Of a DNA stretch of 64,000 nucleotides, positions 49,901-57,790 are shown piece after piece. The first letter of the stretch is position 1; each line of letters opens with the position of its first letter. The translations under genes were made by a program, and so were the position numbers. Below the pieces are notes generated by a model. It was given only the letters and a program-made list of their open reading frames with translations. It was not told the origin of the DNA and ran no database searches. This DNA is from Mycobacterium sp. OAS707. Lineage in GTDB: Bacteria > Actinomycetota > Actinomycetes > Mycobacteriales > Mycobacteriaceae. The DNA lies in NCBI RefSeq assembly GCF_014873705.1, contig NZ_JADBDS010000004.1:620001-684000 (forward strand). The letters are read 5' to 3'.

Positions 49901-51124
49901 ATCCAGCAGCGTGTTGACCAACTTGGCCAGTCGCAGTGAATTGCGGTAGACCACCTCGAGTTCCTGGCGCGCTTCGGAGTCGAGTCCCGATGCGGGAGAA
50001 CGCAGTTCGGCCACGGGAGCCATGATCAACGTCAACGGGGTGCGGAACTCGTGGCTGATATTGGAGAAGAAGGTCGTCTTGGCGCGGTCGAGTTCGGCGA
50101 GTTCCTCGGCACGACGCTGCTGCGCGGCATAGCTTCTGGCGCTGCCGATGCCCGCGGCGATATGGCTGGCGACCAGCGTGAGGAAGCCGCGATATTGCTC
50201 GTCGAGCTCGCGGTAGCGGTTGATCGCGGCGACGAGAAACCCCGCGGGTGCAGCGCCCTGCTGCACCAGTGGTGCGACCAACGCCTGGGTCGGCGGCTCG
50301 TCCCAGTCGCCGCAAGGCAGGCCGGGATAGCGTTCGGGATCCAGGTCGATCAGAACCTGATCACCGCGCGCGGATTCGCCCAGCGGCCACAGCGCCGAGC
50401 CCGCGGCGGGCAGCAGCGCCGGGGCGGCCGGATGGCCGGGCTCGATTCCGCTCCATCCCGCCAGCCGTGCGTTGCCTGCGTCGTCGAACAGATAGGTCAA
50501 GGTGAACGGGAGATCGCGTGGATTCTGGCCGAGTTGGCGCGCCGCGTAGGTCAGCATCTCGTCCTCGGTGCGCACGACGCTCGGATCCGAACCGAGATCA
50601 CGCAATGTCGCGATTCGGCGCTGGGCGATCACGCGCTCGGTGTCCTCGCTGACGACGCACAACATGCCCACCACCTGGCCGCCGTCGTCGCGCAGCGGGC
50701 TGTACGAAAACGTGTGGTACGACTCCTCGAGGTATCCCGACCGCTCCAGGAACAACAGCAGCGCGGAATCCCATGTCGCCCGCCCGGTGGTCAGCACACC
50801 GTCGATGCGAGGACCGATGTCGGACCAGATCTCGGCCCACACCTCGCGCGCAGGTCGTCCCAGCGCCCACGGGTATTTATGGCCGAGCGTGTCGCGGCGG
50901 TACGCCGCGTTGCAGAAGAACGTCAGGTCAGGACCCCACGCCATCCACATCGAGAACCGCGACGACAACAGGATGCTGACCGCCGTCTGCAGGCTCTGCG
51001 GCCAGGTGGCGGGCGATCCGAGCGGCGTGCGCTCCCAGTCGACGGTCGCGAGGTCACGGCCGACCTCTGGATCGGCGTCGAAGACTTCGGGTAGCGAGCC
51101 TCGCCTGATGTCGTCCGCGCCCAT
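46946..51124 (-). CDS. Hybrid sensor kinase / response receiver / PP2C phosphatase / RsbW-like ATPase
   Basis: A 1392-residue fused signalling protein. In order: PAS-like sensor (about 20-170), GAF-like (about 175-335), HisKA with His358 in FFSNISHEFRTPLTLIM, HATPase (about 455-575; NLLSNALKF and GSGIGLALVKELV), receiver with VLIADDNADM and phospho-Asp in IVSDVMMPRLDG (about 665-790), PAS (about 805-915), GAF (about 930-1070), PP2C/SpoIIE phosphatase (about 1080-1270; GGDWYDVVEL, VVGDCVGHGLAA, LLYTDGLVERR), and a C-terminal RsbW-type ATPase (about 1280-1392; NVLVATGEALANSIEHGH). ATG at 51124 follows GGGAG. It couples two-component sensing to partner-switch sigma control with the adjacent STAS protein. 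Confidence 0.88.
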   Translation of the reverse strand: MGADDIRRGSLPEVFDADPEVGRDLATVDWERTPLGSPATWPQSLQTAVSILLSSRFSMWMAWGPDLTFFCNAAYRRDTLGHKYPWALGRPAREVWAEIWSDIGPRIDGVLTTGRATWDSALLLFLERSGYLEESYHTFSYSPLRDDGGQVVGMLCVVSEDTERVIAQRRIATLRDLGSDPSVVRTEDEMLTYAARQLGQNPRDLPFTLTYLFDDAGNARLAGWSGIEPGHPAAPALLPAAGSALWPLGESARGDQVLIDLDPERYPGLPCGDWDEPPTQALVAPLVQQGAAPAGFLVAAINRYRELDEQYRGFLTLVASHIAAGIGSARSYAAQQRRAEELAELDRAKTTFFSNISHEFRTPLTLIMAPVAELRSPASGLDSEARQELEVVYRNSLRLAKLVNTLLDFSRIEAGRAQARYEPVELSAVTVELASVFRSAIERAGLVFEVDCPPLGEPVYVDRDMWEKVVLNLLSNALKFTFEGRVSISVRREGSNAVVTVRDTGIGVAAAEMPRLFERFHRVEATRARSNEGSGIGLALVKELVSLHGGTIDAESEEGSGTTFTVRLPFGRAHLPADEVVTLARELAPSGLAEPYVAEALRWLPADSDAASTLAQGVLTADTEVSTTFAVSGPPARVLIADDNADMRQYVSRLLRSAGYLVDAVTDGRQALERVRASVPDLIVSDVMMPRLDGLALVAALRADPRLAAVPVLLLSARAGQEASIEGLQAGADDYLVKPFAAAELLARVRANVELSRLRGHHSRWRTALVDSLQEAFFVCDEHGAVVEINHAFTDILGYGPEQLPFEPVQPWWPDADTDPDGYRQVRAAFDTMLAEGTGGDTVPVTHQDGHRLWVTFSFNHADDPETGRRVVVGTFRDVTAEHYAVQRDTALAELNEQLAQANTLDDALAGATEALRALWQARRVLAVTFTAGSTGADNDAPRIDSAGAVPRWAELPEDVRERLNRVRAGNLLASDTTEPGTAAIALQHPHGVVVLYLELAERRPFTTEDSALLALLAGRLGHGLQRVYQLDQQRETALALQTAMLGPAELPTGFTARYQPATRPLQVGGDWYDVVELDGGRIGLVVGDCVGHGLAAATVMGQLKSACRALLLEHPSPCAALTALDHFAGQLPGARTTTAFCAVLSPDTGEVVYSSAGHPPPILVRSDRSVELLDGGRGIPLGLGFSGQRTEIRRTLPVRSTLLLYTDGLVERRREPLDRGIGRAGDIVAHNRETVLDDLADLIMTRITPDDGYQDDVAMLLYRQPPPLNIAIPAEPEQLAPSRAALRSWLTHAGVDQDQALNVLVATGEALANSIEHGHRHDPEGLVRLQATVLGDSLQLTIVDAGSWKTPQPAANPHRGRGIALMRALMHEVQISSGTEGTTVAMNVRIG

Positions 51125-51185
51125 CTCACTCCCTCTGCTGGCTAGCCCCGAAGGGAGTGGGGTAGCGGCGATTGCAAGACGCGAT

Positions 51186-51211
51186 ATACCCAATGGGGAG
51201 CCCTGGCAACC
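51186..51211 (-). promoter_or_regulatory. Candidate SigF-type promoter
   Basis: The minus strand reads GGTTG-N15-GGGTAT, close to the mycobacterial SigF consensus (GGTTT-N15-17-GGGTA), about 62 bases upstream of the sensor-kinase start. It would place a sigma-regulatory protein under the sigma factor of its own pathway. Confidence 0.35.
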
Positions 51212-51398
51212 CCCGCCGTCCCACTCGTTGTCGATGCCTGCCTCGTAGATTAAGGGACGATTGCATCGAAAGCGCAGCGTTTCACCGTCTCGCTCGGCCT
51301 GGTGCTCATCACGTCGAGGGTGCTGCATTGGGGCGTCGCGGCCGCCTGACACGTCGCGTCGACGGCGCCCCGTCAGCAACGCCGGTTACGCTCACGAC

Positions 51399-52343
51399 GT
51401 GCTCAGCAGGCGTGGATTTCTTGGCGTAGCCGGCGTCGCACTCGTCGCCGCATGCAGTTCGAAAAAGCCGGGCGAAATCGCCAAGGACGGCTCGGTCACC
51501 GTCAAACACATCTTCGGCGAAACAAAGATCCCTTCGCCGCCCAAGCGGGTCGTCAGCGCAGGCTTCACCGAGCAAGACGACCTGCTGGCCGTCGGGGTCG
51601 TGCCGGTCGCGATAACGGACTGGTTCGGCGCCCAACCGTTCGGCGTATGGCCATGGGCCCAGCCCAAATTGGGCAGCGCGCAACCTGTAGTGCTCAACCT
51701 CAACGACGGCATCCAGGTCGACCAGATCGCGTCGCTGAAGCCGGACCTGATCGTCGCTGTCAACGCCGGACTCGACGAGGACACATACAAGAAGCTGTCA
51801 GCCATCGCGCCGACCGTCGCGCAGTCCGGCCAGGACGCGTTCTTCGAGCCGTGGAAGGACCAGGCCACCGCGATCGGGCAGGCCGTATTCAAGGCCGACG
51901 AGATGTCCGGATTGATCACCGGCGTCGACGAGAAGTTCGCCGCTGTCGGCAAGAACAATCCGCAGTTCGCAGGCAAGAAGGCGCTGCTGCTCGCCGGCAC
52001 CTTCTACCAGGACAGCGTTCGTGTGACCGAGTCCGGTTGGCGCACCGACTTCCTCACCACCATGGGCTTCACCATCCCCGACACCGGCGGCTGGTTGATC
52101 CCGCGCGACAAGATGGCGTCCGTTCTCGACGCCGCCGACGTGCTGATCTGGACCACCGAAAGCGACGACGAACAGGCCGCGCTGCTTGCCGACCCAGTCG
52201 TCGCAAAGCTTAGGGCGACCGCATTGAACCGCAACGTGTTCACCGGCAAGGATCTGTCGGGCGCAATCGCGTTCGCGTCGCCGTTGTCCTACCCGGTGGT
52301 GGCCGACCAATTGCCACCGCTGCTGACCAAGGCGCTCGCCTGA
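51399..52343 (+). CDS. fecB2: FecB2-like iron-siderophore/haem binding lipoprotein
   Basis: A 314-residue periplasmic binding protein of the FecB/FepB class. GTG at 51399; SRRGFLGVAG and lipobox LVAAC give an acylated, possibly Tat-exported lipoprotein. Body motifs: PKRVVSAGFTEQDDLLAVG, LKPDLIVAVNAGLDEDTYKKLSAIAPTV, SPLSYPVVADQLPPLL. It binds ferric siderophore or haem for an ABC importer; no permease genes are adjacent. Order with the KipI/KipA and AAC(2') genes matches Rv0265c-Rv0262c. Confidence 0.85.
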   Translation: MLSRRGFLGVAGVALVAACSSKKPGEIAKDGSVTVKHIFGETKIPSPPKRVVSAGFTEQDDLLAVGVVPVAITDWFGAQPFGVWPWAQPKLGSAQPVVLNLNDGIQVDQIASLKPDLIVAVNAGLDEDTYKKLSAIAPTVAQSGQDAFFEPWKDQATAIGQAVFKADEMSGLITGVDEKFAAVGKNNPQFAGKKALLLAGTFYQDSVRVTESGWRTDFLTTMGFTIPDTGGWLIPRDKMASVLDAADVLIWTTESDDEQAALLADPVVAKLRATALNRNVFTGKDLSGAIAFASPLSYPVVADQLPPLLTKALA

Positions 52344-52355
52344 TCTAATTACCGC

Positions 52356-53048
52356 GTGACAAGCGACCAGACCACCCTCAAAGAGCAGCACGCCGCATTC
52401 GCGCAGGTGGGGTCAAAGTACTATCCGACTTTCGTTGCCGTCTTCACAGCGCTGGTGATCATCTCCAACGTCACCGCAACGAAGGGCGTCGCGTTCGGGC
52501 CGATCATCACCGACGGTGGATTCATCGTCTTTCCGCTCACCTACGTGATCGGCGATGTGCTGTCCGAGGTCTACGGCTTCAAGGCCGCGAGGCGGGCGAT
52601 ATTCCTCGGGTTTGCTATGAACGGGCTGGCCGCCCTCACGTTCTGGGTGACCATCTACCTTCCCGCTGCCGATTTCTACACCAATGAAGAGCACTTCGAG
52701 AACATCGTCCACGCCTACACACAGCTGATCATTGCCGGGCTTGCGGGCTTCATCGTCGGGCAGACCATCAATGCCTGGGTCGTCGTGTGGATCAAAGAGA
52801 AGACCAAGGAGAAACACCTGTGGGCCCGGCTGGTCGGCTCGACTTTCGCGGGCCAGCTTGGCGACACGCTGGTGTTCTGCAGCATCGCGGCCAACGCGAT
52901 CGGCATCAGCACATTCCGCGATTTCGTCGTGTACACCGCGTTGGGGTGGTTCTACAAGACGGCCGTCGAAGTGGTCATGCTGCCGGTGACCTACCGCGTG
53001 ATCGCGTACGTCAAGCGCCACGAGCCGACATACGGCGTGGCAATATGA
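52356..53048 (+). CDS. Queuosine precursor transporter (VUT/YhhQ family)
   Basis: A 230-residue membrane protein with about six TM helices. FVAVFTALVIISNVTATKG, YVIGDVLSEVYGFKAARRAI and ARLVGSTFAGQLGDTLVF are signatures of the YhhQ/VUT family that imports queuine or preQ1. GTG at 52356. Starts 12 bases after the FecB2-like gene, so they may share a transcript. Confidence 0.9.
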   Translation: MTSDQTTLKEQHAAFAQVGSKYYPTFVAVFTALVIISNVTATKGVAFGPIITDGGFIVFPLTYVIGDVLSEVYGFKAARRAIFLGFAMNGLAALTFWVTIYLPAADFYTNEEHFENIVHAYTQLIIAGLAGFIVGQTINAWVVVWIKEKTKEKHLWARLVGSTFAGQLGDTLVFCSIAANAIGISTFRDFVVYTALGWFYKTAVEVVMLPVTYRVIAYVKRHEPTYGVAI

Positions 53049-53123
53049 GCTATCGCTAAGCCTTCTCTGGCAAGGCTCCCAGAGCCGGTTATTTCTTAGC
53101 TACCCGCGGGTAAGTTCCAGAAC

Positions 53124-53804
53124 ATGAGCGTGACTGCGGATCTGATGGACGTGCAGGCTATTGGCACGGTTCGTGATTATGGCGATCAGGCGCTGCTGCT
53201 CGAGTTCGACAGCACCGCCGAAGTATTGGCGTGGGCCGACGTGCTGCGCGAAGCCGAGCTGCTCGGCGTGCTGGACATCGTTCCGGCATCGCGCACGGTG
53301 CTGCTCAAGCTCGCCGGACCGCGCTATCAGGCGCCGACCCGGCAACGGCTGGGCAAGCTGCGGGTGACGGCCGAGGCGCTGTCGGCGGCGAGCACGCCTG
53401 CCGACGGTAAGGCCGACATCGAGATAGGTGTGCGGTACGACGGCGCGGACCTCGAGGAAGTGTCGCGGTTGACGGGGCTGACCACTGACCAGGTGATCGC
53501 CGCTCACACCGGGACACCGTGGCGGGTCGGATTCGGTGGCTTCGCACCGGGTTTCGCGTATCTGCTCGGTGGGGACGAGCGACTGAACGTGCCGCGCCAG
53601 TCCGAGCCGCGGACCAGGGTGCCCGCGGGATCGGTGGCACTGGCCGGGGAGTTCAGCGCGATCTATCCGCGGGAATCGCCCGGCGGTTGGCAGCTGATCG
53701 GCCAGATGGCCGACGACTCGGTGGCGTTGTGGGACATCGATCGCGACCCGCCTGCCCTACTCAGACCTGGCATGTGGGTCCAGTTCAGGGAGGTGCGCTC
53801 ATGA
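53124..53804 (+). CDS. pxpB: 5-Oxoprolinase subunit PxpB (KipI-like)
   Basis: A 226-residue protein of the allophanate-hydrolase subunit 1/KipI family: VRDYGDQALLLEFD, then the core IEIGVRYDGADLEEVSRLTGLTTDQVIAAH and GFAPGFAYL. With PxpC and PxpA it forms the ATP-dependent 5-oxoprolinase that opens pyroglutamate. ATG at 53124. It overlaps pxpC by 4 bases. The pxpA (LamB/YcsF) subunit is not present here. Confidence 0.9.
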   Translation: MSVTADLMDVQAIGTVRDYGDQALLLEFDSTAEVLAWADVLREAELLGVLDIVPASRTVLLKLAGPRYQAPTRQRLGKLRVTAEALSAASTPADGKADIEIGVRYDGADLEEVSRLTGLTTDQVIAAHTGTPWRVGFGGFAPGFAYLLGGDERLNVPRQSEPRTRVPAGSVALAGEFSAIYPRESPGGWQLIGQMADDSVALWDIDRDPPALLRPGMWVQFREVRS

Positions 53805-54685
53805 CCGTCACTCTGGAGGTGCTGCGCACCGGACCGCTCGCCCTGATCGAAGACCTCGGCAGGCCCGGCCTGGCGCATATGGGCGTGTCGCGGTCCGGGG
53901 CGGCTGACCGTCGCTCGCATCAGCTGGCCAACCGGCTGGTTGCCAACCCCGGTGAGCACGCCACCATCGAGGTGACGTTCGGCGGGTTCTCGGCGCGGGT
54001 TCGTGGCGGCGACGTCGCGATCGCAGTCACCGGCGCCGACACCGACCCGGCAGTGAACGGAAAACCGTTCGGAAGCAACAGCATTCATTACGCACACGAC
54101 GGCGAAGTGATCTCGCTCGGTGCCCCGCACACCGGCCTGCGCAGCTACCTAGCGGTGCGCGGCGGCATCGACGTCTCTCCCGTGCTGGGCTCGCGTTCGT
54201 ATGACGTGATGTCCTCGATCGGTCCGCTGCCGCTACAACCGGGCGACGTGCTGCCGGTCGGCGAACACAGCGGCGAACTCCCCGACCTCGACCAGGCTCC
54301 AGTGGCCGCCATCGAGGACGAGGTGTTGGAACTGCGCGTGGTGCCCGGCCCGCGCGACGACTGGTTCGTCGACCCCGACATCCTGATCCGCACCAACTGG
54401 CAGGTCACCAACCGAACCGACCGGGTCGGCATGCGACTGATCGGCATGCCGTTGGAGTACCGCTGGCCCGATCGGCAACTGCCCAGCGAGGGCGCGACCC
54501 GCGGCGCAATCCAGGTGCCGCCGAACGGTTTTCCGGTGATCCTCGGGCCTGATCATCCTGTGACGGGAGGCTATCCCGTCATCGGTGTGGTGACCGATGA
54601 GGACATCGACAAGGTGGCGCAGAGCCGCCCCGGACAGACGGTGCGGCTGCATTGGTCGCATCCGCGTAAACCATTCGAGGAGTAA
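53801..54685 (+). CDS. pxpC: 5-Oxoprolinase subunit PxpC (KipA-like)
   Basis: A 294-residue protein of the allophanate-hydrolase subunit 2/KipA family. LEVLRTGPLALIEDLGRPGLAHMGVSRSGAADR at the N terminus and GATRGAIQVPPNGFPVILGPDHPVTGGYPV near the C terminus are diagnostic. ATG 53801 overlaps the pxpB stop. It matches the Rv0263c-Rv0264c pair. Without pxpA nearby, the third subunit must come from another locus or this pair has another role. Confidence 0.9.
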   Translation: MTVTLEVLRTGPLALIEDLGRPGLAHMGVSRSGAADRRSHQLANRLVANPGEHATIEVTFGGFSARVRGGDVAIAVTGADTDPAVNGKPFGSNSIHYAHDGEVISLGAPHTGLRSYLAVRGGIDVSPVLGSRSYDVMSSIGPLPLQPGDVLPVGEHSGELPDLDQAPVAAIEDEVLELRVVPGPRDDWFVDPDILIRTNWQVTNRTDRVGMRLIGMPLEYRWPDRQLPSEGATRGAIQVPPNGFPVILGPDHPVTGGYPVIGVVTDEDIDKVAQSRPGQTVRLHWSHPRKPFEE

Positions 54686-54693
54686 GCAGGCGC

Positions 54694-54750
54694 CGAGTGT
54701 GAACTTATGACACGCTTTCGGCCGAAAACCGTGCAATAACTTCACACTCG
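54694..54750. repeat. 57-bp palindromic element (REP/MITE-like or terminator)
   Basis: Arms CGAGTGTGAACTTAT and ATAACTTCACACTCG pair over 14 of 15 positions, and the centre holds a second perfect palindrome TTTCGGCCGAAA. The whole forms a long cruciform/hairpin just after pxpC. The symmetric structure and defined ends look like a mobile palindromic repeat, though it could serve as the pxpC terminator. Confidence 0.5.
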
Positions 54751-54788
54751 ACGGCCCAGTAGGGGCACGCTACTGGTAGACAGTCAGT

Positions 54789-55373
54789 GTGCATACGCAC
54801 GATGCCCCCGCTCCGCAGGCGCGCGGGATCTACACAGCCCGCCTGGTCCATACCTCCGATCTCGACAACGAGACGCGTGAAGATGCCCGCCGGATGGTGT
54901 CCGAAGCCTTCGCCGATGAGTTCACCGACGCCGACTGGGAGCACGCTCTCGGCGGCATGCATGCGCTGATCTGTCACCACGGCGCACTGATCGCGCATGC
55001 CGCGGTCGTGCAGCGTCGCCTGCTGTACCACGACATCGCGCTGCGCTGCGGCTACGTCGAGGGGGTCGCCGTGCGCGAGGACTGGCGCGGCCAGGGCCTG
55101 GCCCATGCCCTGATGGATTCGGTGGAACAAGTGCTGCGCGGCGCCTACCAGCTCGGTGCGCTCAGCCCATCGGAGATCGGCAGACATCTGTACACCGCGC
55201 GAGGTTGGCTTCCGTGGCAGGGACCGACGTCCGTGCTGGCGCCGGCAGGCGTGACCCGAACCCCCGACGACGACAACGGGCTCTTCGTTTTCCCGGTGAA
55301 TTTGCCCGACAGTCTGGAGCTCGACACCACGGCCGAAATCACCTGCGATTGGCGCGAGGGCGACGTCTGGTAG
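54789..55373 (+). CDS. aac(2')-I: Aminoglycoside 2'-N-acetyltransferase
   Basis: A 194-residue GNAT acetyltransferase of the AAC(2')-I family found in all mycobacteria. It transfers acetyl from acetyl-CoA to the 2'-amino group of aminoglycosides and may modify mycothiol-like or cell-wall substrates. Motifs: ARLVHTSDLDNETREDARRMV, HALGGMHALICHHGALIAHAAVVQRRLL, CGYVEGVAVREDWRGQGLAHALM (CoA loop), LYTARGWLPWQGP and ITCDWREGDVW at the end. GTG start. Shorter than AAC(2')-Id at two internal loops. Confidence 0.93.
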   Translation: MHTHDAPAPQARGIYTARLVHTSDLDNETREDARRMVSEAFADEFTDADWEHALGGMHALICHHGALIAHAAVVQRRLLYHDIALRCGYVEGVAVREDWRGQGLAHALMDSVEQVLRGAYQLGALSPSEIGRHLYTARGWLPWQGPTSVLAPAGVTRTPDDDNGLFVFPVNLPDSLELDTTAEITCDWREGDVW

Positions 55374-55392
55374 GACGCGTAACTTTGGATGC

Positions 55393-56169
55393 ATGACCAC
55401 TCCAGCGTTTCGTCCCGACCCGGAGACCTTCGACAAGCTCTACCGCGGCGAGCCTGTCGTCGAGGGCGGGCCGGTGCCGCCCGGCGTGCCGTGGGACGTG
55501 CAGCAAGCCCAGCCCAGACTGATGGAACTCGAAGCGCTGGGCGGGTTTTCGGGTGAAGTGCTCGATATCGGCTGCGGTCTCGGTGACAACTCGATCTATC
55601 TGGCTTCGCGGGGACACTCGGTCACCGGGTTGGACGGCTCACCCGCGGCGATCTCCGAAGCACGTCGACGCGCGGAAGCCGCCGGCGTCAGCGTGACGTT
55701 CGACGTCGCCGACGCCACGGACCTCAAGGGCTACGACGGACGTTTCGACACAGTCGTCGACAGTGCGCTCTACCACTGTCTGGACGACGACGGCAGGCAG
55801 GCTTATATCGCCGCGCTGTACCGGGCGACGCGGCCAGGCGCGCGTCTACATCTGTCCTGTTTTTCCGACGGCAACGTCAACGGCGTGATCGCACCCATGG
55901 GCGCCGTGCCCGAGAGCAACATCCGCGATACGTTGACTGCCAACGGCTGGCGCATCGACTTCCTCGGCCCCACCACATATTTGGGTAACGCCATCGGATT
56001 CGGCACCGACGACGAGGGAATGCCGCAGCACCTGGCCGACCAGATGCCACCCGAGGCGCTCGAGCAGATGCGCCGAGTGACCGAGCGGTTCGCCAAGATC
56101 AGGGACTTGCTCGAGAACAACCGGGTGCACCTGCCGTTCACCGTGGTTCACGCACACCGGGTCGATTGA
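55393..56169 (+). CDS. Class I SAM-dependent methyltransferase
   Basis: A 258-residue methyltransferase. The SAM motif is EVLDIGCGLGDNSIYLASRG (about 55-75), followed by VTGLDGSPAAI (acidic ribose loop) and VADATDL. YHCLDDDGRQAYIAALYRATRPGARL is the helix-strand after motif III. It follows the acetyltransferase by 19 bases. The family includes thiol/thiopurine and small-molecule methyltransferases; substrate unknown. Confidence 0.9.
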   Translation: MTTPAFRPDPETFDKLYRGEPVVEGGPVPPGVPWDVQQAQPRLMELEALGGFSGEVLDIGCGLGDNSIYLASRGHSVTGLDGSPAAISEARRRAEAAGVSVTFDVADATDLKGYDGRFDTVVDSALYHCLDDDGRQAYIAALYRATRPGARLHLSCFSDGNVNGVIAPMGAVPESNIRDTLTANGWRIDFLGPTTYLGNAIGFGTDDEGMPQHLADQMPPEALEQMRRVTERFAKIRDLLENNRVHLPFTVVHAHRVD

Positions 56170-56275
56170 AGACGTCTCAAACTCACACCCCGGCTTTCAG
56201 CAAGGTGAGGGGAAGTTCACGGCGGGGTGATCGCGCTGCGATTTCGCGCAATAAAGCCTTCCTAGCGTTGTCCGC

Positions 56276-57670
56276 ATGTCGAAACGCATCACTGACTGGG
56301 ATCCCGAGGACGTCGTCGCCTGGGAGGCCGGTAACAAGAACATCGCGCGCCGCAACCTGATCTGGTCGGTGGTCGCCGAGCATATCGGCTTCTCGGTGTG
56401 GTCCATCTGGTCGGTGATGGTGCTGTTCATGCCGGAGGCGGTCTACCACTTCTCCGCGGGTGACAAGTTCCTGCTGGGCGCCACCGCAACGCTGGTCGGC
56501 GCATGCCTGCGAATCCCGTACACCCTGGCCACAGCGACCTTCGGCGGTCGCAACTGGACGGTGTTCTCGGCGTTCGTGTTGCTGATCCCGACCGTCGGGA
56601 CCATGTGGCTGCTGGCCCATCCGGGTCTGCCCCTGTGGCCGTACCTGCTGTGCGCAGCGCTGGCCGGCTTCGGCGGCGGCAACTTCGCATCGTCGATGAC
56701 CAACATCAACGCGTTCTACCCGCAGCGACTAAAGGGCTGGGCGCTGGGCATCAACGCCGGCGGCGGCAACATCGGCGTGCCGATGGTCCAGCTCGTCGGC
56801 CTGCTCGTCATCGCGACCCTCGGCAACCGTCAGCCCTACTGGGTGTGCGCGGTGTACCTGGTGGCGTTGGCGATCGCAGGCGTCGGCGCCGCGCTCTACA
56901 TGGACAACCTCGAGCAGCACAAGATCGACCTGACGGCCATGGGCGCGATCCTGAAGGTACGAGACACCTGGGTGATCTCGCTGCTCTACATCGGCACGTT
57001 CGGCTCGTTCATCGGCTTTGCGTTCGCGTTCGGTCAGGTGCTGCAGATCAACTTCGCCGCGGGCGGTCAGAGTGCAGCGCAGGCGTCACTACACGCCGCA
57101 CAGATCGCGTTCATCGGTCCGCTGCTCGGGTCGCTGTCGCGGGTGTACGGCGGCAAGCTCGCCGACCGCATCGGCGGCGGCAAGGTCACGCTGTCGGTGT
57201 TCGCCGGAATGATCCTTGGCGCAAGCATTCTCGTCGGCGTCAGCATGCTCGACGACCACACCAAGGGTGCGGCGACCGGTGCCATGATGGCCGGCTACGT
57301 GGTCGGCTTCATCGCCCTGTTCCTGCTCTCAGGCATCGGCAACGGGTCGGTCTACAAGATGATCCCCTCGATTTTCGAGGCCCGCAGCCGCTCACTGGAT
57401 GTGCCGGAGGCCGATCGCGTGGCGTGGTCCCGTGCGATGGCAGGTGCATTGATCGGCTTCGCCGGTGCCATTGGCGCGCTGGGCGGCGTCGGCATCAACA
57501 TGGCGCTGCGGCAGTCGTACCTGAGCAGCCACTCCGCGACAACGGCCTTCTGGATCTTCCTGACCTTTTATGTGGTGGCGTGCGCTGTCACCTGGGCGAT
57601 GTACGTGCGACGGCCGGTCTCGGCCCCCGTCACCAGTGCAGAGCCCGCAACGGACCTGGCCCGGACCTGA
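56276..57670 (+). CDS. narK3: Nitrate/nitrite transporter NarK3-type
   Basis: A 464-residue MFS protein of the nitrate/nitrite porter family with about 12 TM helices. GFGGGNFASSMTNINAFYPQRLKGWALGINAGGGNIGVPMVQ (nitrate signature 1, about 130-170) and ISGIGNGSVYKMIPSIF with a Gly-rich second signature. It carries nitrate in or nitrite out for the assimilation pathway completed by nnaR, cbiX, nirB and nirD nearby. Corresponds to Rv0261c in position. Confidence 0.92.
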   Translation: MSKRITDWDPEDVVAWEAGNKNIARRNLIWSVVAEHIGFSVWSIWSVMVLFMPEAVYHFSAGDKFLLGATATLVGACLRIPYTLATATFGGRNWTVFSAFVLLIPTVGTMWLLAHPGLPLWPYLLCAALAGFGGGNFASSMTNINAFYPQRLKGWALGINAGGGNIGVPMVQLVGLLVIATLGNRQPYWVCAVYLVALAIAGVGAALYMDNLEQHKIDLTAMGAILKVRDTWVISLLYIGTFGSFIGFAFAFGQVLQINFAAGGQSAAQASLHAAQIAFIGPLLGSLSRVYGGKLADRIGGGKVTLSVFAGMILGASILVGVSMLDDHTKGAATGAMMAGYVVGFIALFLLSGIGNGSVYKMIPSIFEARSRSLDVPEADRVAWSRAMAGALIGFAGAIGALGGVGINMALRQSYLSSHSATTAFWIFLTFYVVACAVTWAMYVRRPVSAPVTSAEPATDLART

Positions 57671-57790
57671 CCTCCTTTCAGTGGGCCGGGGCGGCTGGGC
57701 AACAACGGCGTTGCCCAGCTCACACCGCTCGACACGGGTAAGCAATGGCGAAGTAATGGGTTGGAAACATGCGCTACGTAGACATGGCAC

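Noticed and set aside
51125..51379. 85-residue N-terminal extension of the sensor kinase
   Set aside because: No domain, an Arg/Gly-rich shadow-like composition, and a good ribosome-binding site at 51124; the region carries the candidate promoter.
56170..56275. Possible GlnR or NnaR box upstream of narK3
   Set aside because: TTCAC/GTGA-like half sites are present, but the arrangement does not recur upstream of nirB, so I could not support a shared operator.
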